Of a stretch of 64,000 nt of DNA, positions 27,001 to 34,320 are shown one piece after another (the first letter of the stretch is position 1; each line of letters starts with the position of its first letter). The position numbers and the translations under genes were made by a program. This stretch comes from Bacteroidaceae bacterium. Lineage in GTDB: Bacteria > Bacteroidota > Bacteroidia > Bacteroidales > Bacteroidaceae. A model generated the notes under the pieces. It was not told the DNA's origin and made no database searches. It saw only the letters and a program-made list of their open reading frames with translations. Where the stretch lies: positions 62,001-126,000 of the forward strand of contig JAEESE010000001.1 of NCBI GenBank assembly GCA_016286165.1. Reading direction: 5' to 3'.

Positions 27001-28765
27001 TGTCGGCTGTCAATCCGATTTCCAAATTAGGAGTAGCCTCTGCAAGATTGAATACAAGGTTAGTTACACCATTGCCTTGGGCAATCCACGCGTCACCTTG
27101 TTGGCGATTATTAACTGTGCCAGAAGCAACAGTTACTATATTGGTGTTGTTATCACCTGCGCTAAGCTTTGCCACGTAACCAGTTCGTGTGAAAGCTGTC
27201 GCACTTAATATGTAATTACCCTTTGGCAATGACGTTGCAATAATCTGCTTGGTGGTTGCACCTGAAATATTATAGAACTCAAACAAATTATACTGTAAAC
27301 CAGGATTATTAGAATTAGTCCAATAGTCTGTGTTACCACTTACACCTGGAGCTGCATTATCAAGTAATGCGTCAGTCAGGTCAATGGTCTCACCTTCACC
27401 CAAAGAAGCAGTGGGAAGGTAGTTGGCAAGAGCTGTACGAACTGTCTGTACGGCAGTTTCTAAACTTTCGGCAGTTGTCGCTGCTTCAGCTTGTGAGTTT
27501 GCTTCAGAAACATTAATGCTATTATTGATGGCCAGAACTGCATTGCGCACATTAATGTATCGCGCATAGTTGGGCTGCAAAGCCTTAGCTGTATTTGTAG
27601 CTGTTTCAATTGCACTGGCAGCAGCTGTGTAGTCAGCGGCAGTTGTATAAGTCTGATTCTGCTCTTCAACAACGGCAGCAAGCTCATTGTATGCAGCTGT
27701 GGGAACTGTGCCTTCTACAGCCTCGGCAGCAGCCACAGCCTCAGCCAAAGTCGCAGCAAACTCAGACAGGTCGAGACCATAATAGTACAGACGGAATTCG
27801 TCGTAAACGCACCAGTCGCCACCTGTGTTAGTCTCGCGCTTCAAACCAACGGTCAGGTTGCCACCTGAAAGTGTAAATTTACCCGTGGATTGACCAGCAA
27901 AGGCATTATCCTCGTGAATAGCTTTCCACTTAGCTTCCTTACTTGCGCCATAAGAAGTAGTATTGTCGGTCTGAATAGCTTTGGAAGTTGTATTGCCGTA
28001 AATATAAGTAGTTCCATTTGTTCCAAAACCAGAGCATTGAACTTCGTATGTTCCATCGGGAAGTCCAGTTATTTCTTGATGAACATCAAAAGTGTTGTTC
28101 CAAGCCTCATTACCATAGTACTTATTTTCTGATGCGCCTATCCAAGTCCAGTTGCCTCCATTGTGAGTGGTTGTCCATAAGCTGTTGCGGCCATCATTAC
28201 GAGCGAAGCTGCGACCCTTGATGAAGACGGAAACATCCATAGGATCAGTAGCGGAATAAGCCTTAGCCTGCATAGCAGCCTTGAAGTCATTCTCCGAAAC
28301 TAACTTCCAGTAAGTGTTGGAAATCGTGCGACCTGCAGGGTCACCTACCATTTCCACGTCGTCCCCAGCCTCATTGGCCATAATATATTGGCCGTTGTTG
28401 ATAATCTGATAGACATTGGGTTCGCCGTCAACTGCGCGGAATGTCCAAGGTGTAGCATCTCCATCACACCATGTCGAATTAGCTAAATAATTACTGTTTC
28501 CGCCATTGCTAACATTGGTATTCAGATTATAAACATTCTCACCAGTCGCTGCTTCAAGTTTAATGTCCATACCAAAGCCTGCTTGCAGGTAAGCATTCGT
28601 ACCCCATTCAGAATTGGGGTCACCATTGTTAAGGAACTTGCCAGCACCCACGTTGTAAAGGAAGAAGGTTCCCTCCGCAGGAGCGTTTCCTGTCCACGAC
28701 TGAGCGTGCACGCCCATCGTGACCATTGCCGCCATAGCGGCCAAGAAGAGTTTTAGTTTCTTCAT
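24092..28765 (-). CDS. Large secreted multidomain protein with T9SS-like C-terminal domain
   Basis: A 1557-residue protein with signal peptide (KLKLFLAAMAAMVTMGVHAQ). It has repeated beta-sandwich modules resembling carbohydrate-binding domains: LPDGTYEVQCSGFG...DEFRLYYYG, LPKGNYILSATAFTR...RSFRLVYG and LPTGEYTLTASVAS...DNFRLVKN. Between them are Ala-rich helical FIVAR-like segments. A BIG2 Ig-like domain lies at about 905-990 (TPADATQTVTWTSSDDNVAT), and another sandwich domain follows. The end is a short C-terminal domain, AYDLGGRKVSKLQKGGVYIV then NGKKVIVK, as in Bacteroidales type IX-secreted proteins. It is probably a glycan-binding surface protein; no catalytic domain is recognised. Its promoter is a textbook match. 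Confidence 0.85.
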   Translation of the reverse strand: MKKLKLFLAAMAAMVTMGVHAQSWTGNAPAEGTFFLYNVGAGKFLNNGDPNSEWGTNAYLQAGFGMDIKLEAATGENVYNLNTNVSNGGNSNYLANSTWCDGDATPWTFRAVDGEPNVYQIINNGQYIMANEAGDDVEMVGDPAGRTISNTYWKLVSENDFKAAMQAKAYSATDPMDVSVFIKGRSFARNDGRNSLWTTTHNGGNWTWIGASENKYYGNEAWNNTFDVHQEITGLPDGTYEVQCSGFGTNGTTYIYGNTTSKAIQTDNTTSYGASKEAKWKAIHEDNAFAGQSTGKFTLSGGNLTVGLKRETNTGGDWCVYDEFRLYYYGLDLSEFAATLAEAVAAAEAVEGTVPTAAYNELAAVVEEQNQTYTTAADYTAAASAIETATNTAKALQPNYARYINVRNAVLAINNSINVSEANSQAEAATTAESLETAVQTVRTALANYLPTASLGEGETIDLTDALLDNAAPGVSGNTDYWTNSNNPGLQYNLFEFYNISGATTKQIIATSLPKGNYILSATAFTRTGYVAKLSAGDNNTNIVTVASGTVNNRQQGDAWIAQGNGVTNLVFNLAEATPNLEIGLTADNANGDHWMCWRSFRLVYGDVFEPYTLVEGKMNADVAAAQTAADNAFQSNPSPATYMAVQEAIAAAQASKDAYVPFTTAIDKIDAALAAATTATASTDDYDAVKATYTAASVADADVRTAIANAYNAVIPVIKSQTAANADFTLAIQNHSFEYGNMTGWTTTGSSDDTGVREASNPTYAATGSDGFYLFNTWWQGVPLTQALEELPTGEYTLTASVASDGATIYLLANGEHNEGTETGSEEVTTYPTKDTFQDATFTFLVKDGNLTIGVVGGAGGDAGVHKDYVEDGYWWYKADNFRLVKNRDLTEDELAVIPTAIALYNGEVEVTEPIALDATNASVTLTPNFTPADATQTVTWTSSDDNVATVANGVVTAVAPGTATITVTSTLAEVSASATVNVTFPETDTPGSYFVNDNAIRTVYTVGENLIKNGAFEYGNNFFGWTVASGASMSADNFDLITEENNHYIKAKGHTGASGVNSIGTGWAIEAGKTYVFGYRVKSTSAGNSEFHKVSLTNTLGTETLQVSDNATAVGTDWTDVKYTFTNTDNYAYVQFRARWLNSANSFDDFYLAEVTSTTEGNVEYATAAIPNANIGTGAFQYSQDAINAANGLVQGEATVEDVTNAYNALQVLNAPADGQLFNIVNITSGFAHNGKALTFKSASNADLAANTTSMAWEAQPGYYMPQAVKFTAVEGTVNGYKLSYTRADGNVVYISTGTLSGLGDNHNQIRPTTDAGKALTFVVTSVADNKWYLYNTEAGNNVGSNGDAGFYTAGGSNKDMKIQEAVNNEVALNIKAENKYGTIILPFDAEVPSGVTAYSVSEADGATLTLVEANEFSANTPYIVFAEEGATASLVGLGSAYTDASYTAGLLTGVYTSTLAPVGSYVLQKKDGEVGFYVVADGKQPTVGANRAYVIRPSEGGDVKAFYLGGGADAIQSLFDGLVNGDAYDLGGRKVSKLQKGGVYIVNGKKVIVK

Positions 28766-28861
28766 TTGAGTTTTTGTTAGTTAATGAATATGTTAGTTGT
28801 TTTTGAGTGATCTTGGTGTAAATATATGCGAATAAGTGTGTGATGCACACGTAAATCGGGG

Positions 28862-28892
28862 CAAAAGTAGGTAAATAGTTGGAACTGACAAA
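28862..28892 (-). promoter_or_regulatory. Consensus Bacteroidetes promoter of the 1557-aa gene
   Basis: TTTG (28892-28889), exactly 19 bp, then TACTTTTG (28869-28862) on the minus strand. This leaves a leader of about 90 nt before the start codon. Confidence 0.8.
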
Positions 28893-29144
28893 TAAAAAGG
28901 GGATTAATTTGCGTTTCTAACGAAAGAATACCGAAAAAGAGATAGTCAATAATCAAAATATGCGAATTTGGGGTGCTAACGTGCGTACACGTATGCGCAT
29001 TTAATGATGTGATTTAAAGATAAGACTTGGCCATTGAATCATCTGCATACCATTGCTTTATTTTCAACATCGAAATACACTAAATAAACGAAAAATGGAC
29101 TCGAATTCTTCGTCCATAATAACACCTGTCCTCGAGATTATAAG

Positions 29145-29263
29145 CTTGACACTTGAGAATTCTACGTCAATCATCGTCAATCTTTTCGTCAATCTATTCA
29201 TTCACCCAGGTGTATCGTATGGGTATTAAAAGAGATTGACGTATGGATTCTTGAAGTGTCAAG
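29145..29263. repeat. Imperfect 28-30 bp inverted repeat, 61-nt spacer
   Basis: Arm 29145-29172 starts CTTGACACTT and ends ACGTCAATC. Arm 29234-29263 starts GATTGACGTA and ends AAGTGTCAAG. The motif CGTCAATC occurs three times in direct order at 29165-29193. Confidence 0.75.
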
Positions 29264-29570
29264 CGTCGCAAGCGCCGAGCTGACAGTGGACAAATAAACG
29301 CTAAACGTTAAACAAGAAATTATCATCCGGATGGCCTCTGCGCACTCTGGAGAGCACGAAGGTTGGCGCTTGCGCCGTTAGTGCGCCCCTGCGGCCTCAC
29401 GCGAGAGCGTCAATGGCTATGTATTCGCGTTCTCTCATTATCTCCAGAGTCTCTGCGGCTCGGCGCCTCTGCGTTGAAAAAACAAGAGGAATGCTTATGC
29501 TCGGCGTTGGGGTCAAACAGTATATAATAGCCATTAATTATGTCGATTATGGCAACAAGCATCAAAGAAG

Positions 29571-29664
29571 ATTCTCACATTTTTTTCAAAACGCCTCAAA
29601 CACTCCGACATCCCGAATCCCGCTCCAGTAGTGGGCTCCGGGGGCCTTAGTGACGCGGAGTGTT
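29571..29664 (-). repeat. 94-bp palindromic element, inverted copy 1
   Basis: Near-exact reverse complement of 30401-30495. It contains AACACTCCG...CGGAGTGTT ends and an inner, partly degenerate CCCGCT/AGTGGG stem. Confidence 0.88.
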
Positions 29665-29884
29665 GTGGCTGAGACAACTTATTTAGTCGCCTACGGCGAG
29701 AAATCCTGCAAATGTTCACAAATCAAACAAATATATTTTGAAATATTTTGAATAAATATGTTAGTTTTCTGTCACAAAGTGACACTCATCGTTAGGAGTA
29801 GCTGCGATAGTGAAACTATGAACGCCCAGTCAAAAACCTCTTCATTTCCGTACATAAATACGCAAAAGAACAGACAAAAGTTAT

Positions 29885-29968
29885 AAACCACCGAGTGATT
29901 TATAGAAATCAAGGAGTGGATTGTAGAAACCACCGAGTGGTTTGTAGGAACCAAGGGGTGGTTTTGAT
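29885..29968. repeat. 21-bp tandem repeat, four copies
   Basis: Units at 29885, 29906, 29927 and 29948, of the form AAACCACCGAGTGGTTTGTAG. Units 1 and 3 carry CACCGAGTG, while units 2 and 4 carry CAAGGRGTGG. The period would allow a seven-residue repeat, but no credible gene spans it. Confidence 0.8.
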
Positions 29969-30234
29969 TATATTTAGGCTCGAATTACCTTTATTGCCAT
30001 GAATTATCCATGAATTGTTTTAGAACACGGATTAAACTCATTCGGTTATATACGTGCTGAGTGGATGGTCACACAGAAATCATGGAAAACACAGAAATAG
30101 TTTTGTTGAAACAAATTATCGTTATGACCATAAAATGCCACTGCATTTTCTCAACTACCTGAAGAGCTATATTTACAATTAAAAAAAATACAATTTACTG
30201 TTAATGTACAATTTCATTATTTGACAGTTTAGCT

Positions 30235-30365
30235 TGAAGAATTTGTAAATAAATCCCATCGTAAATAAATTGTAAATCGTAAATTGTAAAATCGTAAATT
30301 AAGTTGGATTGCCAAATAATCAAATAGTCAGTAAATCGTAAATAGTACATTTGTCAGATAGTAAA
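30235..30365. repeat. AT-rich GTAAATC-type repeat tract
   Basis: Dense variants of GTAAATC, GTAAATT and GTAAATAA in about 130 bp. No gene was seen. Confidence 0.55.
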
Positions 30366-30400
30366 CTCTTTACTCTTTCCGCTGAAGGATTCCCGATTGT

Positions 30401-30495
30401 AACACTCCGCGTCACTAAGGGCACTGAAACCCGCTGCTGGAGCGGGTTTCGGGATGTCGGAGTGTTTGAGGCGTTTTAAAAAAAATTGTGAGAAT
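30401..30495 (+). repeat. 94-bp palindromic element, inverted copy 2
   Basis: A palindromic 66-nt core: AACACTCCG (30401-30409) pairs with CGGAGTGTT (30458-30466), and GAAACCCGCT (30426-30435) pairs with AGCGGGTTTC (30441-30450). A 29-nt tail, TGAGGCGTTTTA...TGTGAGAAT, is shared with copy 1. It ends 13 bp from the folC stop codon and could serve as its terminator. Confidence 0.88.
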
Positions 30496-30508
30496 ATTAC
30501 CTAAAACA

Positions 30509-31804
30509 TCAGTTGTGCCGACTGATAAGGGAGTCGATGTGGGTGAGCAGATCGGCTACGACATAACAGGAGCCGCCAACGAAAATGAAGTCGTCGGAAG
30601 TGGCATCGGCCAGGGCGGCGGCAACGGCTTCACGTACAGAGGAATAGGTGCTGACGGGCAGGCCCTTGGCGCGATAGGTGGAGGCCAGGACATCTGCTGA
30701 CAGGGCACGTTTACACGATGGTTGTGTGAAGTAATATACGGCGCGGGTATGAAGGGACTCCAGGGCGTTGATGGCGAACTGGTAATCCTTGTCGCTCACC
30801 ATGCCGAAGACGATGCGGAGGATGCCCTTGCCTTGTGCCTCCAAGCGCTCGAGTTCGTGTGCCAACTGGCCTGCCACGTAGGTTATGCCGGCAGCGTTGT
30901 GACCTGCATCGCACACCATTGTGGGATGCTCATGAAGTTGTTGCCAACGGCCTTGAAAGCCAGTGAGTTCCATGACGTGCTGCATGCCATAGGCTACGGC
31001 TTCATCTGTAAGCAACGGACGATAGAAACGCTGGCGACGGAGGGAGTCCACGGCACATTGCACAGTGCGCATATTGGCCTGCTGGTAGTCGCCTTTGAGC
31101 TGGCATGCGACGGGCTCAAACTGCTCCTCGTCGGCAAAGCGTATGGTGGCGTGTTTGGTCTGAGCCGTAGTGGCAAACACATTGCGCACATCAGCATGGC
31201 CGTTGGTCTCGCCAATGACCACTGGCACACGCCGTTTGATGATGCCAGCCTTCTCGCCAGCTATCAAAGGGAGAGTGTCGCCCAGGAACTGCTGGTGGTC
31301 GAACGAGATATTGGTGATGACGCAAAGGTCGGGACGAATGATATTGGTGCAGTCGAGGCGTCCGCCAAGGCCTACCTCCACCACAGCCACGTCCACGCCC
31401 TGTTCTTCGAAGTATTTGAAAGCAAGAGCCGTAGTGAGTTCGAAGAACGAAGGTGAGAGTGGTTCGAAGAACGCACGTTCTTCCTCCACGAAACGCACTA
31501 CCCTATCCTGACTTATCATCTCGCCGTCCACACGGATGCGCTCGCGGAAGTCCACGAGATGTGGCGAGGTGTAGAGGCCCACCTTCAGGCCTGCCGCCTG
31601 GAGGATTGCCGCCAGCGTCGAGGACACAGAGCCCTTGCCGTTGGTGCCAGCAACGTGGATGGTGCGGAAGTGGCGATGGGGATGACCGAAATGAGCATCC
31701 AAGGCCTTCGTCGTGGCCAGTCCCTCCTTATATGCACCAGCCCCGATATTGGAGAACATCGGGGTGGAGTTGTAGAGGTAGTTGATAGTTGAGGGGTAGT
31801 CCAT
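30509..31804 (-). CDS. folC: bifunctional dihydrofolate/folylpolyglutamate synthase
   Basis: A cytoplasmic Mur-ligase-family enzyme that joins L-glutamate to dihydropteroate and extends the gamma-glutamyl tail of folates. At 431 residues it is of normal length. The P-loop is HVAGTNGKGSVSS near residue 50, the DHFS/FPGS signature LGGRLDCTNI near 150, the Mg/ATP-site KxG motif is in IAGEKAGIIK, and the C-terminal Rossmann-like domain includes VCDAGHNAAG. It starts MDYPSTINYLYNSTPMF, as in relatives. It stands alone, with repeat-filled DNA on both sides. Confidence 0.95.
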   Translation of the reverse strand: MDYPSTINYLYNSTPMFSNIGAGAYKEGLATTKALDAHFGHPHRHFRTIHVAGTNGKGSVSSTLAAILQAAGLKVGLYTSPHLVDFRERIRVDGEMISQDRVVRFVEEERAFFEPLSPSFFELTTALAFKYFEEQGVDVAVVEVGLGGRLDCTNIIRPDLCVITNISFDHQQFLGDTLPLIAGEKAGIIKRRVPVVIGETNGHADVRNVFATTAQTKHATIRFADEEQFEPVACQLKGDYQQANMRTVQCAVDSLRRQRFYRPLLTDEAVAYGMQHVMELTGFQGRWQQLHEHPTMVCDAGHNAAGITYVAGQLAHELERLEAQGKGILRIVFGMVSDKDYQFAINALESLHTRAVYYFTQPSCKRALSADVLASTYRAKGLPVSTYSSVREAVAAALADATSDDFIFVGGSCYVVADLLTHIDSLISRHN

Positions 31805-31925
31805 TTGACAAGTTGACAGGCTTTTTTAGTTGACAGTTGACAGTTGACAGATGACAGGTGGCAGGCTTATTGAGTTGACAGCTGACAGTTGACAGGCTTA
31901 TTGAGGTGACAGGTGACAGTTGTTT
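31803..31925. repeat. Heptamer-type repeat tract (GTTGACA)
   Basis: About ten copies of (A)GTTGACAG and variants GATGACAGG/GGTGACAG, with AGGCTTATTGAG repeated twice (near 31862 and 31891). GGTTTAA-type units follow to 31960, with inverse copies at 32040-32065. Confidence 0.75.
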
Positions 31926-32074
31926 AAAGTTAATGTTTAAGGTTTAAAGTTTAATGCAGACACCTCTTCCCTGAGCGATGCGTGCATTAGGAAAGAGGCC
32001 ATAAGTTTTTGGCATTATGCCTTAAGCTCGAAACAAACCTCATTAAACCTTAAACCTTAAACTCATTGAAGTCT

Positions 32075-33271
32075 TCAATCAAACATCTGCTTGAAGCGGT
32101 TGAAGATCTTGGATTTGACGCTCTGGTCGGGACTGAAATGGTCGCTCTGCTTCATCTTCTCGAAGGCTTCGCGCTCGTCGCGCGAGAGTGTTTCGGGGAT
32201 GTAGACAGCGATGTTCACTATGATGTCGCCCTTGCCGTAGCCATAGCCTTGAACGGCAGGCATTCCCTTGCCACGCAGGCGCAGCACCTTGCCGGGCTGT
32301 GTGCCAGGGTCTATCTTCAGCTTCACCTTGCCGTCGAGCGTAGGCACCTCTACGCTGCCTCCGAGCACGGCCGTGGGCAGGTCGAGCAAGAGGTTGTAGA
32401 TGAGGTCGTTGCCCTGACGTATGAAGTCCTTGTCCTGCTCCACCTCGATGAACACCTGAATGTCGCCAGGCACGCCGTTGCGAATGGCTGCGTCACCCTT
32501 GCCGGACACATTGAGCACCATGCCGTCCTGCACGCCAGCGGGTATCTTCACTTCCACCACCTCGTCGCCTGTCATGACGCCAGTGCCGCCACAGAGGTGA
32601 CATTTGTTCTTGATGATAGAGCCTTCGCCCTGACAGTCGGGACATACGCTCTGCGTCTGCATCATGCCGAAGACAGAGCGCTGGGAGCGCAGCACATAAC
32701 CTGTGCCGTGACAGGTGTTGCAAGTCACGGTGTCGCCGCTGCCGTTTTCCGTTCCGCTGCCGTGGCAGTGGTTACATGTCACTTTCTTGCGCACCTTGAA
32801 TTTCTTGGTAACGCCCGTGGCACATTCCTTGAGCGTGAGGCGCACCTTAAGGCGCAGGTCCCCGCCCCGATGCTGGGGCTTACGCTGTCCGCGTGACCCG
32901 CCAAAGCCACCTCCGAAGCCGAAGCCGCCTCCGAAGGAGGCACCTCCGCCAAACAGGTCGCTGAAGATATCGCCGAACTGCGAGAAGATGTCGTCCATAG
33001 ACATGTTCTGGTAGCCGCCACTAGCGCCGCTCACACCGGCAAAGCCGAACTGGTCGTAGCGCTGCCGCTTCTGCGGATCGTGCAACACATCATAGGCCTC
33101 AGCCGCCTCCTTGAACTTGGCTTCAGCCTCTTTCTTCTCGGCCTCGGACTTATCGCCCTGACGGTCGGGATGGTATTTTATGGCCATTTTCTTGTACGCC
33201 GCCTTGATCTCCTGTTCGGTAGCATTCTTAGCGACGCCAAGGACCTCGTAGTAATCTCGTTTCTGATCCAT
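32075..33271 (-). CDS. dnaJ: chaperone DnaJ
   Basis: Hsp40 co-chaperone that stimulates DnaK ATPase and delivers substrates. At 398 residues it is a full type I protein: J domain 1-75 with HPD in KYHPDRQGD, a Gly/Phe-rich stretch at about 95-135, and four CxxCxGxG zinc-binding repeats ([32 protein letters not shown]). Substrate-binding beta domains come next, and the end is [12 protein letters not shown]. It lies 190 bp after grpE on the same strand. Its leader carries a 44-bp element that also occurs before grpE. Confidence 0.98.
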   Translation of the reverse strand: MDQKRDYYEVLGVAKNATEQEIKAAYKKMAIKYHPDRQGDKSEAEKKEAEAKFKEAAEAYDVLHDPQKRQRYDQFGFAGVSGASGGYQNMSMDDIFSQFGDIFSDLFGGGASFGGGFGFGGGFGGSRGQRKPQHRGGDLRLKVRLTLKECATGVTKKFKVRKKVTCNHCHGSGTENGSGDTVTCNTCHGTGYVLRSQRSVFGMMQTQSVCPDCQGEGSIIKNKCHLCGGTGVMTGDEVVEVKIPAGVQDGMVLNVSGKGDAAIRNGVPGDIQVFIEVEQDKDFIRQGNDLIYNLLLDLPTAVLGGSVEVPTLDGKVKLKIDPGTQPGKVLRLRGKGMPAVQGYGYGKGDIIVNIAVYIPETLSRDEREAFEKMKQSDHFSPDQSVKSKIFNRFKQMFD

Positions 33272-33295
33272 ATCGTTTATATTTAGGAGTTAAAA

Positions 33296-33414
33296 AAGTT
33301 AAAGAAGTTATCGCTTCGCTCGCCCTACGGGCAGAAGTTAAAGACGAATGTTCTGCAAGTTGTATGACTCTGGCAGCACAGGTTACGTCTTTTATTTCTT
33401 TACTTCTTTAACTT
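33296..33414 (-). promoter_or_regulatory. Structured leader of dnaJ, possible regulatory RNA
   Basis: A 44-bp element (33304-33347) with hairpins GCCC-GTA-GGGC and GCGAAGC lies 33 bp before the start codon. AU-rich sequences 33296-33308 and 33402-33414 are exact 13-bp inverted repeats and would enclose it, pairing the RNA just before the start region. A 9-bp alternative partner for the upstream arm lies inside the element (GAAGTTAAAG). Confidence 0.45.
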
Positions 33415-33461
33415 CAATAACATGCGAAACTTGAATTCCTTATGCTTTCAATCCGCCAAAA

Positions 33462-34052
33462 TTACATTCCAACTGCCACTTTGGCATGCCTTATGACATG
33501 TTCGTTGAGTGTGTAGCCTTTCTCGATGCAGTCTATGACGCGTCCCTTTTGTTCGTCGGGCACGCCCGGCACCTGCGCCACGGCCTCGTGCAGATCCACG
33601 TCGAAGTCCTTGCCTTCGGTCTCTATCTGCTTCACGCCCAGCCCTGCCAGTGCCTTGAGGAACTTCTGGTAGATGAGTTCCACGCCTTCAGCCACGGCCT
33701 CGACGTTGTCGGCCTTCTTCATCGACGGCAAGGCGCGCTCCAGGTCGTCCACTATGGGCAGCAGAGCCGTTACGGCAGACTTGGAGCCGTTGAGGATAAG
33801 GTCGGCCTTCTCCTTAATGGTGCGTTTGCGATAGTTCTCAAACTCAGCCTGTTTGTACAGGGCCTGCGTCTTCAGTTCCTCTATTTCTGCCTGAGCCAGA
33901 GCCAGTTGCTGCTCGGGTGTCAGTTCCTCTGCCTCTTCGGTTGTCTCCTCTTTGTCAGTGTTGACATCGGCGGCAGTCTCTGTGTTCTCGTTGTTCTCGT
34001 TCAGTTCCTGCTCCTGCAGGTTCTCGTCTTTCTCGTTTAATTCTTCAGACAT
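33462..34052 (-). CDS. grpE: nucleotide exchange factor GrpE
   Basis: Co-chaperone that releases ADP from DnaK. The 196-residue protein has the usual acidic Glu/Asn-rich N-terminus (about 1-45), a long coiled-coil helix at about 45-90 (LALAQAEIEELKTQALYKQA), the FENYRKRTIKE motif, and the beta-wing domain ending LNEHVIRHAKVAVG. The signature region reads DLHEAVAQVPGVPDEQKG. It is the first gene of a grpE-dnaJ unit, the usual order in Bacteroidales; dnaK is not in the window. Confidence 0.97.
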   Translation of the reverse strand: MSEELNEKDENLQEQELNENNENTETAADVNTDKEETTEEAEELTPEQQLALAQAEIEELKTQALYKQAEFENYRKRTIKEKADLILNGSKSAVTALLPIVDDLERALPSMKKADNVEAVAEGVELIYQKFLKALAGLGVKQIETEGKDFDVDLHEAVAQVPGVPDEQKGRVIDCIEKGYTLNEHVIRHAKVAVGM

Positions 34053-34085
34053 ATTTATTATTTTTTAGGATTTAAAGAAGTTAAA

Positions 34086-34129
34086 GGAGTTATCGCTTCG
34101 CTCGCCCTTCGGGCAGGAGTTCAAGACGA
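34086..34129 (-). repeat. 44-bp leader element before grpE
   Basis: Shares about 39 of 44 bases with 33304-33347 before dnaJ and lies at the same distance (34 bp) from the start codon. The hairpin GCCC-GAA-GGGC keeps its stem and changes its loop. Confidence 0.8.
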
Positions 34130-34152
34130 TACCACCAAGTATGGTCATCATT

Positions 34153-34230
34153 GTTGCTTCGCAGCGGTTAGGGAGCCTGTGGCTCGGTTAGCGCCCTATG
34201 GGCGGTTAGAGTTGCTTCGCAACGGTTAGA
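34153..34230 (-). repeat. Mini-hairpin array in the grpE leader
   Basis: On the minus strand a YTAACC motif alternates with hairpins having 3-nt loops: GTTGC-GAA-GCAAC, GCCC-ATA-GGGC, GAGCC-ACA-GGCTC and GCTGC-GAA-GCAAC. The layout is the same as in the arrays at 20071, 22531 and 22670, but the stems differ in sequence. Confidence 0.75.
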
Positions 34231-34238
34231 CCTCACGC

Positions 34239-34246
34239 CAAAGATA
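34239..34246 (-). promoter_or_regulatory. -7 box of the grpE-dnaJ unit
   Basis: TATCTTTG on the minus strand. It implies a leader of about 180 nt that includes the hairpin array and the 44-bp element. A TTG lies 15 bp further upstream. Confidence 0.45.
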
Positions 34247-34320
34247 CTGCAAAATTTGTGCCAAGTCGCAGAAAGGGCCGAAAAGATTTCATAAAGTAGA
34301 TGCCAGCCGATGAATGGGCG

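Larger units (their letters stand above)
28893..30508. other. Gene-free 1.6-kb stretch with repeats
   Basis: No ORF above about 70 codons and no recognisable protein. It holds a 28-30 bp inverted repeat (29145-29263), two copies of a 94-bp element in opposite orientation (29571-29664 and 30401-30495), a 21-bp tandem repeat (29885-29968), a GC-rich tract of short hairpins and TCTGCGGC-like motifs (29325-29490), and an AT-rich tract of GTAAATC-like repeats (30235-30365). Confidence 0.7.

Noticed and set aside
29772..29954. 60-codon minus-strand ORF over the 21-bp tandem repeats
   Set aside because: It consists mostly of the repeat read as heptapeptides plus Cys/Phe-rich sequence, with no promoter or ribosome site and no resemblance to known proteins.
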